A stretch of 64,000 nucleotides of DNA, taken from assembly GCF_035917995.1 (NCBI RefSeq), contig NZ_CP109131.1, positions 1,302,001 through 1,366,000 on the forward strand, written 5' to 3'. The stretch is from Streptosporangium sp. NBC_01755 (GTDB lineage: Bacteria; Actinomycetota; Actinomycetes; Streptosporangiales; Streptosporangiaceae). Positions 55,877-62,733 of the stretch are shown in pieces. The translations under genes and the position numbers were made by a program. The number at the start of each line of letters is the position of its first letter. The stretch's first letter is position 1. The notes under the pieces are model-generated. The model was not told where the DNA came from. It saw only the letters and a list, made by a program, of their open reading frames with translations, and searched no databases.

Positions 55877-58297
55877 TCAGCCCCTTCCCTGCGCAGCCGT
55901 CAGAGCGGCCGGCTCGTGCATGCCGATGCTGGTGAAGACGTTGGCGAGCGCCTTGTCGACGTCGGCTTCGGACAGTTCACGCTCGGAGGTGGCGCCCAGG
56001 CCACGGGGAATGCCCGCGCCGGAAGCCTCCGCGAGCGCGGCGACGTAGGTCGCCTCGTCCTTGATGGCCGCGGTGATGGCCTCGCCGAGCTTGACAGTGT
56101 CGAGGGCGCCGGTGGTATCGGTCGGCAGGTCCCGCACGACCGACTCGGTGACACGGGCGTAGGAGGCGGCGTGCAGACCGGAGGTCTTCAGCGCCTCCTC
56201 GCAGCGCAGGCGAGCGGTCTGGGCGTTGGCCAGACGCAGCCGCTCGGCGTCGCCCTGGGCGAGCTTCTCCTCCAGCACCTTGATGCGCTGGGCAGCGTCG
56301 GCCTGCGCCTCGGCGAACGCGATCGAGGCCCTCTGCGCCTCAGCCAGCGCCTCGGCAAGAGCGGTATCGCGAGCCGCTTCGGTGACGTTGGCGCCCCGCT
56401 CCGGGGGCGCCTGCTCGCTGTTGGTGCCCTCACTCATCGGGGCTCCCTTCGTGATGGTGGTGTCCGCGTCCTTGGCGGGGTCCGCCCAAAGGTCGCGCTG
56501 GTACAGGTGCGGATGGTCAGCCTCGACGCGGCTGTTGAACGCGGCGAGGGCCTCACCGATCGCGGACGACAAGCCGATCCGCTCGGCCCGGGTGAGGAGA
56601 CCGCCGCCGAACATCTCGTCGGCCATCTCGGTGAACCCGAGGTGGATGCGGGACTCGAACCAGGTGCCGACGGTCGCGGCCTCGGCGAGGTCGGACTCCT
56701 TGGCCGCGAACTTCGCCTTGAGGAAGGCCGGCAGCTTCTTCCCGTCCTTCTTCTTGGAGTCCTCGTCGTCGTCTTCGCTGGTTTCGTCGTCCTCGTCTTC
56801 GAGGTCCTCCGGCTCCTCGTCCTCGTCCTCGCCTTTCTTCTTGAACGGCGGGGCCAAGTTCCCTGCGGCTCGGGCGGACTCCAGTAGTGCCACGATGCGG
56901 CCTCCTGCTCCTGGCGTGGTCACGAAGTCGACGGAGGTCGCTTCGGTCAGCGATGTGACGATCGGTCCGCGAATGCCCTGCTGGGTACTGGCCTCGACGG
57001 TGCCGGTAGCCCGGATCGACATGCCGATGTCGTCGGCCATGGCCTCGATGACCGGCGCCCAATGCGGGTACACCTCGACGTCGGCGTACAAACCGTCGCC
57101 CTGGTAGGTGGCGGGGGTAGCGAGGCGCCCGGCGAGGTCACGCACGGACCGCTCGGGGCGTTCGTACGCTTCGGTGACTCCGGGGTGGTCGAGGTAGACC
57201 GGAAGGCCCTCGCGGAACACAGCGGCGTGCTGGCGGAGCATGCCCGCCGGGTAGTAGCCGCACGATCCTTGGACGTCTCCGGCGATCAGACGGGCACGGA
57301 AACGGCGCCTCTTCGGCGTTTCCCCGCCAGCGGCTTCGGCAAGAGGTACCTGCTCGGCGAGGTTGCACGCGGTTGCGAGTTCGGCTTCGTCGAGGAGCTT
57401 GCTCATTGCGTTCCCCCAATCCTGCTGTTGGGGGCCGTCCACGACGATGCCCCAGTCGTCCCCATCGACCGGCATGACCGTGAGTCGATCGCCTAGGTTG
57501 GTGCCTCCCCAGTTGCCGTGCATGGTGACGCGGACCTTGCCAGCGTTGGTGGTGACGTCCTTGGTGTAGGTGGCTTTGGTGGGTGTGTCGGGATCGTCGA
57601 TGTCGTCGATGAACCCATCGACGACTCGGCTGATCTTGTTGGCGGAGGAGCGGTTGAACGTCACCTCGACCGGGTGACCGTCGTCGCCCAGGTGGCGGAA
57701 GCCGATCTTCTTGCCGTCGCTGAAAACGTCGAGGTCGCCGTTGCCCGTGTCCAGCCGGGAAGACTTGCCGAGCTGGTCGTTCGCCGTCTCCATGCGGGTG
57801 ACGTCTCGCCCGGAAAGCTTCAGGGATGGGCCGTCATCGAGATCCAACTGGTAGCCGCCGCGCTCCCTCGTGATGCGGCCGACACCTGGCAGGTTTTCGC
57901 TGTCCCCGGAATCCCAGTCATCGGCGACAGCCAAGGTGTCGAGAAGCTTCTTGCTCTGTTGGGTGGTGAGGGGCTTGGAAGAGTGGGTGCCGTCACCGAT
58001 GGACAAGCCGCCGTCGGCGTGCCGAGCTAGGGTCGCGGCGCCACCTCCGGAGAGGGTGACTTTCGAGGAGGCGATGGTGTCAGGCATACCGCGGGCCGCT
58101 GAGCTGCTTACGCTGGGCTGGCCAGAGCCGGCAGCGGATGATCCGCCTCCGCCGGAGCTGAACTTGCCGTGGTCGTCTCGGTGGTACAGGTCCTCACGCC
58201 ACGGCGCCGAGTGGCGGCCCTCCTGCACGTCCGCCTCGTCGTCGAGGTCGTCGCCGGGGATGAGCTCGCCCGCGCCCCACGCGAATCGGTCAACCAC
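55877..58297 (-). CDS. Capsid maturation protease / scaffold, with long N-terminal extension
   Basis: 806 residues. Residues 33-50 hold a WREDL...GKF tag. Residues about 80-300 are a separate beta-rich region I cannot name. The protease region is about 330-480 (GYYPAGMLRQHAAVF, GLPVYLDHPG, ATSVDFVTTPGAGG). An acidic linker and a long Ala/Glu coiled coil (about 500-760) look like the internal scaffold. GTG start at 58297, GGAG about 9 nt upstream. It should be cleaved during head maturation. Confidence 0.75.
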   Translation of the reverse strand: MVDRFAWGAGELIPGDDLDDEADVQEGRHSAPWREDLYHRDDHGKFSSGGGGSSAAGSGQPSVSSSAARGMPDTIASSKVTLSGGGAATLARHADGGLSIGDGTHSSKPLTTQQSKKLLDTLAVADDWDSGDSENLPGVGRITRERGGYQLDLDDGPSLKLSGRDVTRMETANDQLGKSSRLDTGNGDLDVFSDGKKIGFRHLGDDGHPVEVTFNRSSANKISRVVDGFIDDIDDPDTPTKATYTKDVTTNAGKVRVTMHGNWGGTNLGDRLTVMPVDGDDWGIVVDGPQQQDWGNAMSKLLDEAELATACNLAEQVPLAEAAGGETPKRRRFRARLIAGDVQGSCGYYPAGMLRQHAAVFREGLPVYLDHPGVTEAYERPERSVRDLAGRLATPATYQGDGLYADVEVYPHWAPVIEAMADDIGMSIRATGTVEASTQQGIRGPIVTSLTEATSVDFVTTPGAGGRIVALLESARAAGNLAPPFKKKGEDEDEEPEDLEDEDDETSEDDDEDSKKKDGKKLPAFLKAKFAAKESDLAEAATVGTWFESRIHLGFTEMADEMFGGGLLTRAERIGLSSAIGEALAAFNSRVEADHPHLYQRDLWADPAKDADTTITKGAPMSEGTNSEQAPPERGANVTEAARDTALAEALAEAQRASIAFAEAQADAAQRIKVLEEKLAQGDAERLRLANAQTARLRCEEALKTSGLHAASYARVTESVVRDLPTDTTGALDTVKLGEAITAAIKDEATYVAALAEASGAGIPRGLGATSERELSEADVDKALANVFTSIGMHEPAALTAAQGRG

Positions 58298-58390
58298 GGG
58301 CTCAGCTCCAATCAGGTGGGCGCGAAGGCATGCGGAAATGCGAAAGCCCCGGCCGGTAGCGGCTCGGGGCTTTCGGTGGTGCGGTGAAGG

Positions 58391-58744
58391 TTAGGCGTCG
58401 GGCTGCTCTGTGGTCGGCTCCTGAAGCTTGCCGACGGCCTTGTACAGCTCCGGGTTGAGCAGGTCGGAGGCGGGCGTCTTGTCCCGGTAGGCGTCGCGGT
58501 GGATCGCCCACACAGCGCTACCCGCCTTGCGCCCGGCGGCTCCGGCCACCTCGGCGGGCTCGAATCCCGCCGCCTTCAGGTCATCGGTCCACACATGACC
58601 CAGCGGGTTGCCGCCAGGAGTGTTCAACACGGCCCGGCGGACCGGGCCAGCCGCCTGGTAGTCGTAGGTGCTCGGCACATGAGTGACGCGCCCAGACAGG
58701 GCGTCGTCACCCCACCGCGGATGCTCATCCTTTTCCCTTGCCAT
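58391..58744 (-). CDS. Small hypothetical head-region protein
   Basis: 117 residues from ATG 58744, 1 nt after the previous stop. HVPSTYDYQAAGPVRRAVLN and GHVWTDDLKAAGFEPAEVA suggest an alpha/beta domain. No family is recognised. It is encoded between the ADP-ribosyltransferase protein and the protease and could be a partner or immunity protein for either. Confidence 0.5.
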   Translation of the reverse strand: MAREKDEHPRWGDDALSGRVTHVPSTYDYQAAGPVRRAVLNTPGGNPLGHVWTDDLKAAGFEPAEVAGAAGRKAGSAVWAIHRDAYRDKTPASDLLNPELYKAVGKLQEPTTEQPDA

Positions 58745-58745
58745 A

Positions 58746-60590
58746 TCAGAGCTGCTCCTCATCGCCGCCGCTGGCGAGGTAGTTGGCGTAATCGGCATAG
58801 TCCTCGGCGGTGAGATCGCCACCAGACAAGTCACCGAAGTCCACGTCCCCGACGGACGGGGCGGGAGCCGAGGGGATCCCCCATTCGGCGCCAGGCGCGT
58901 ATCCAGCTGCGGCGTCACCGGCCGGGTCGGGCTTCCAGTCTGCCTCAGACTGCCAGCCGGCGGGGACGACTTCGACTTCCATATGCCATTTGCCGCCGGA
59001 CTCGTACACGTCGTGCACGACCCAGGAGGTATTGCGGTCGAGGAGCAGTTCCCGCTCGTCTGGGTACCGGCTGATCGGCATGGCGTTGATCGCGTGATGC
59101 CCCTCAGGGACACGTAGCATCAACCTGATCGGCTTGTCGTCAAAAGCCGCTTTGCCGCCCGCCGAGGTGGAGACGTAGGCGTCCTCGCTGGCCACTTTGC
59201 CGATCAGGGCGCGCATGCTGGCAGGGTCCTTGGTATCAGCGCCGAGCCGCTTCACGTAGTCGGCGCCGACGCCGCGGTGCACGATGACGTCCTCAGGCAC
59301 CACGGACTTCGCCATGGCCGCGTCGATGCCGTCGATACGGGCCTGAACGTCAGGGTCGCGCTTTTCGTCGGGGTTACGCAGAGCGAAGTTGATGGCCCGG
59401 TAGTTTTCGCCGGTGTAGTTTTTCACCGCTGCCCGATCAGCAGCGGTGAACGGCTTCTTCTTCGGCGACCCCATCCGCTCGTTGAGCCAGTCGGTGCCCT
59501 CAAGGCTCGTGGTGTGGCGGGTGGCGTCACGCATGCCGGGCCGGCGTGGCTCCCCGGGGGATGCCTGTGCTGGTGCTTCAGGCGCCTCGGGTGGCTTCGG
59601 GGCCGCTTTGGAATCGGCGGCTTTCGGCTTAGACGGAGCATCCGGGGCATTCTTGGCCGCTGTCTTCGCTGCCGGTGCCTTCGTAGCCGGAGTCTTCGGC
59701 GCCGAGTCAGTCGCGTCAGCCTTGGATGCGGCCTTGGATCCGTGCGGCACGAACTCCATCCGCACATGCGGGACGCCGTTGTTGTCCTCTACGGAGACGA
59801 CGCGGTACTTGCCTGACGCCGGGAGAATCATCTCTCCGCCGTTCCCCACCGCGGCCTTCGTGCCAGCAGGGAGGGTGACCTCCACCGTCGCGCCCTTGGA
59901 CGTCTTCTTCGGCGTGAGGGACGTGGACACGTGGCCCTTGTCTCCCATCACGTCGCCCGGCTTGAGACCAGCAGCCATAGCCGCGGTCATCGTCCGGTGC
60001 ACCGTCATCGGCTCAGTTGTCGGCGGAGCCTTACGTAGAGCGTCGTTGAGTTGCCGGTTCGCTCGGGCGGCGCGGGCCATCTCGTCGGCGCTGTACTTGT
60101 CGTCCTTGACGCCGTTCTTGCCTTTGCTGCGCAGCTCGGCGTTCATCAGTGCGTAGTCGGCGTCCTGGTAGCCGCTAAGAGCCTTACGCTGCGCTGGGGT
60201 GAGGGAGCCCCGCCATTCCCCGTAGTGGTTGTCCAGCCACGCCTGGTCTTTCGCTGCCGGAGAGGCGGCCTTCACAGCAGGCGCCTTCTTGACCGCAGGC
60301 GCCTTCTTCGCAACGGGTGTCGGCTTCGCCGCAGGAGTTTTCTTCGCTGCGGGGGCGGGCTTGCTGGCAGCGGCCTTAGCGGCGGCGGGCTTGGCCGCCG
60401 TGGGCGTGGCAGCCTTACCGCCGGTCGTCTTCGCCGACGCCGACGCCGACGCCGAAGGCTTGGCCGCGCCGGCACTGGGCGACGACCCGCCCGACCCGAA
60501 CTTTCCGTCCTTCGCTCTGGGGTGCAGATCCTCGCGCCAGATGCGCTCCACCAGGTCCCACGCCTCAACGAGGCTATGACCCTCGTACAT
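58746..60590 (-). CDS. Virion protein with two ADP-ribosyltransferase domains
   Basis: 614 residues from ATG 60590 (GGAGG upstream). Residues 18-31 carry the WREDL...GKF tag, then an Ala/Lys/Pro linker (about 40-110). Domain 1 (about 115-285) has Arg199 (VHRTM), STS at 222-224, but GGE (251-253) in place of ExE. Domain 2 (about 370-545) is canonical: Arg439 (VHRG), STS 474-476, ExE 512-514. These R-S-E enzymes transfer ADP-ribose from NAD to proteins or nucleic acid. It lies beside MuF, where some phages carry MuF-fused toxins delivered with the DNA. Confidence 0.85.
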   Translation of the reverse strand: MYEGHSLVEAWDLVERIWREDLHPRAKDGKFGSGGSSPSAGAAKPSASASASAKTTGGKAATPTAAKPAAAKAAASKPAPAAKKTPAAKPTPVAKKAPAVKKAPAVKAASPAAKDQAWLDNHYGEWRGSLTPAQRKALSGYQDADYALMNAELRSKGKNGVKDDKYSADEMARAARANRQLNDALRKAPPTTEPMTVHRTMTAAMAAGLKPGDVMGDKGHVSTSLTPKKTSKGATVEVTLPAGTKAAVGNGGEMILPASGKYRVVSVEDNNGVPHVRMEFVPHGSKAASKADATDSAPKTPATKAPAAKTAAKNAPDAPSKPKAADSKAAPKPPEAPEAPAQASPGEPRRPGMRDATRHTTSLEGTDWLNERMGSPKKKPFTAADRAAVKNYTGENYRAINFALRNPDEKRDPDVQARIDGIDAAMAKSVVPEDVIVHRGVGADYVKRLGADTKDPASMRALIGKVASEDAYVSTSAGGKAAFDDKPIRLMLRVPEGHHAINAMPISRYPDERELLLDRNTSWVVHDVYESGGKWHMEVEVVPAGWQSEADWKPDPAGDAAAGYAPGAEWGIPSAPAPSVGDVDFGDLSGGDLTAEDYADYANYLASGGDEEQL

Positions 60591-60642
60591 GTCGACACTC
60601 CCTCCCTGGTGAGCCGATATGCGGCGGAGGTTTTCTGGCAGG

Positions 60643-62727
60643 TCAGGTACGTCGTTGTTTGGCGATGCGTTCCAGGTCGCGGACAGGTCTCGCCCCGTAG
60701 GAGTCACGCCACCCGGAGGTGGTGCGTAGCTGCGGAAGGTCGGCCCAGTCGATGGCGCCGGAGTCGAGGAGTTCCAAGCGGCGAGGCCCCATGATGGCGA
60801 GCTGCTCAGCCCGGGACAGCCCGGCGAATACCTCCGGCCCGGTGGGGATGTGATCGTCGGGCTCGTCGATGTCGAAGCCGAGGTCGGCCCAACCCTTTGT
60901 CTTAGGAGTCCGTGAGCATCGGCAGTTATGTACTACGATCCCGTTCGCCAGGTACCAGCCGGTCGAAGTCTGGAGATTGTAGACATGCCCCCTAAAGCTT
61001 CTGCGGCGGACATCGAGAACGCGGTCGCTGACTACCTCGCCGGCGAAGGCGCTGAGGCTGTCGCCGCTCGGCACGGGACCAGCCAGTCCCGACTCAAGGC
61101 CATCCTCGTCGAGTGCGGCCAATGGCGAACGCGAGAGCAGACCAACGCCTTCAGGGCCCGAAGGACTAGCGCCGGACTGCTCGCTCGATCCGACCTCCCA
61201 ACATCTGAGATCGTTCGGCGGTATCAGGACGGCGAGTCCGTCAACGCTCTCGCCCAAGCCTTCGACGTATCCCGCAGAGCGATCGAGCTGCGGCTTGTCA
61301 ACGCTGGAGTCGAACTGCGATCCATCAAAGACGCCAACCGACTCCTGGCCTCCAAGCGCACGCCGGAGGAAAATGCCCGCCTCATACGCGCTGCCCACGC
61401 CGCCACGCGCGGTGTCCCCATGACCTTCGAGCGGAAGGCCAAGAGCGCCGCCACGCGCGAACGCCATCAGGTGTTCGTGACGCCCACAGAACGCCACCTG
61501 GCCGAACTTCTGACCGATCGCGGTTGCGAGGTCACGCCCCAGAAGGCCGTGGGTCCGTACAACGTGGACATCGCTACCGGCTCCGTCGCCGTGGAAATCT
61601 TCGGCGGCGGTTGGCATGCATATGGCGTCCACCGGGCCAGATCCGCCGAGCGATTCCGCTACATCCTCGATCAGGGCTGGAACCTGGTGATCATGTGGGT
61701 TGTCACTCAGCGCTGGCCCCTCAAGGCCGAGGCCGCAGACTACATCGCAGCCTTCGCGGATCTCACCCGCCGGGATCCATCCATCCGTGGTCAGTACCGG
61801 GTGATTTGGGGTGACGGTAAGGAGTCGACCTCCAACGGTCTGAATGTCGACGACCTCTCCGCTATGCCAACGCGTAGTGGACGCAAGCGCCCGGGGCCCC
61901 GACACCAAGGCGCCCGCGACTAGGCACTGCTGGTGCCCGTATGGGCCTGGTTCCGACAGCGGATGCATGGTTCCGTGCAGGGCAATGCAAGCTGGACACG
62001 TCCTGCCGCGGCTGGCATTAAGTTCCGCATGCCAGATCCAGCCGTCCAGGACGGCGGCGTGGTCTTCCTGGCCGATCTCAGCGGCTCGGCGGTGGCTGTC
62101 GATGATCTCGGTGCGGGCCAAGTTCAAGGCTCTCGTGAGGCCACCGTTGAACTCGCCTTCCAAGTTGCGGAGCATCCTGGCTGCCGCGGTGCGCGGGTTG
62201 TCCCCCACGACGACGCCACGGATCAACTCCTGCTTCATCCGCTTGGTGGCCTCGTCGGCGAGTGGCCAATGCTTGGCGTTGATCTGCTCCGCTGTGCGGC
62301 GCACGATCGCGTCGATCGTGTCGGGCAGCTGCCTGCGATACCGGGCTGCTGCCGCAAGCGTCGACCCGTACGGCAGTTGGGAGGCGATCAGGTCACCCTG
62401 GCCATCCAGTGCGATACGAGCCGCATCCTGGGCGCCGGCCACGGTTTGGGTGCGGACCAGGTCAGCGAGACGGGTCAGAGCGGCGGCGATGACGTCGAGG
62501 GCGGACATGGCGCGGGCGGTCTGCTCGACCTGCCGGCGGGACGGCCACCCGCCCTCCCCTACTTGGAGAAGCTCGGTGATGCCCGCGGCGACCTCTAACG
62601 CCATCTGGTCCCAGGCCCTCACCCAGGCTTGCACCAGGGATCTGGTGACGTCGGCGAGGATCGAGCCGACCGCGCGCCGCATCTCCTCAACCAGGCGGAT
62701 GGTGTCGGAAGTGATCGGCATGACCAC
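60643..62727 (-). CDS. MuF-type minor head protein interrupted by an intein
   Basis: 694 residues, 360 after splicing. The extein halves are residues 1-267 and 602-694. The MuF domain shows RALNLARTEIIDSHRRAAE, WHAELNASRGRTCPACIALHG and, across the junction, GHQQ-CRC, the conserved end motif. The intein (268-601) is inserted just before the first Cys of CRC. GTG at 62727 follows the portal stop by 6 nt; an ATG two codons on is an alternative. The protein sits at the portal and helps DNA ejection; splicing is required for a native product. Confidence 0.88.
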   Translation of the reverse strand: MVMPITSDTIRLVEEMRRAVGSILADVTRSLVQAWVRAWDQMALEVAAGITELLQVGEGGWPSRRQVEQTARAMSALDVIAAALTRLADLVRTQTVAGAQDAARIALDGQGDLIASQLPYGSTLAAAARYRRQLPDTIDAIVRRTAEQINAKHWPLADEATKRMKQELIRGVVVGDNPRTAAARMLRNLEGEFNGGLTRALNLARTEIIDSHRRAAEIGQEDHAAVLDGWIWHAELNASRGRTCPACIALHGTMHPLSEPGPYGHQQCLVAGALVSGPRALASTTRWHSGEVVDIQTVGGRLLTVTPNHPVLTTDGWIPAGEIREGCDVVCGLGLEGPALSDNPHDHQVPALIEDVAESLGGSGPVDAICMPTAAEDFHGDGAGSDVHVVRTHGLLGRDLATAIGQKFGQVAFCGRHEHLMAFARGGALGLPLEGHGDTARGGVGSAYEAGIFLRRALGGQESVGVFDGSQFDSSVDKPQLDRSAGYVEGLGESVDGLAVLIPPNDLRCWEVGSSEQSGASPSGPEGVGLLSRSPLAALDEDGLESGLAGPVPSGDSLSAFAGEVVSDRVLDVRRRSFRGHVYNLQTSTGWYLANGIVVHNCRCSRTPKTKGWADLGFDIDEPDDHIPTGPEVFAGLSRAEQLAIMGPRRLELLDSGAIDWADLPQLRTTSGWRDSYGARPVRDLERIAKQRRT
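60925..61926 (-). other. Intein in the MuF protein (334 residues)
   Basis: Begins with Cys1 (CLVAGALVSGP, block A), has block B TVTPNHPVLT with the TxxH His at residue 42, and ends with block F GHVYNLQTSTGWYLANG and block G VVHN, followed by Cys+1. All standard splicing residues (Cys1, block B His, His-Asn, Cys+1) are present, so it should be active. No LAGLIDADG or HNH domain occurs in the intein frame. The whole middle instead lies antisense to the nuclease gene at 60985-61923. Confidence 0.92.
60985..61923 (+). CDS. Vsr/DUF559-like homing endonuclease, antisense inside the intein
   Basis: 312 residues from ATG 60985, with GGAG 9 nt upstream; the frame itself opens at 60928. Two HTH-like segments come first (about 15-45: VADYLAGEGAEAVAARHGTS; about 75-110: IVRRYQDGESVNALAQAFDVS). 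The C-terminal nuclease domain (about 165-280) has TPTERHLAELL, YNVDIA, VAVEIFGGGWH, then RFRYILDQGWNLVIMWV and GQYRVIWGDG, the Asp-Glu-His pattern of Vsr-like PD-(D/E)xK nucleases. It should cut intein-free muF alleles. The TAG stop pairs with intein codon 2. Confidence 0.82.
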   Translation: MPPKASAADIENAVADYLAGEGAEAVAARHGTSQSRLKAILVECGQWRTREQTNAFRARRTSAGLLARSDLPTSEIVRRYQDGESVNALAQAFDVSRRAIELRLVNAGVELRSIKDANRLLASKRTPEENARLIRAAHAATRGVPMTFERKAKSAATRERHQVFVTPTERHLAELLTDRGCEVTPQKAVGPYNVDIATGSVAVEIFGGGWHAYGVHRARSAERFRYILDQGWNLVIMWVVTQRWPLKAEAADYIAAFADLTRRDPSIRGQYRVIWGDGKESTSNGLNVDDLSAMPTRSGRKRPGPRHQGARD

Positions 62728-62733
62728 CCCCGC

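Noticed and set aside
54304-56887. Long plus-strand frames opposite the capsid and protease genes
   Set aside because: Same shadow effect; no start signals or domains, while the minus-strand genes have clear families.
60928-60984. ATG 60928 as the nuclease start
   Set aside because: The first 19 codons are just the complement of the intein's block F/G, and no ribosome site precedes it within the intein; ATG 60985 has GGAG at 9 nt.
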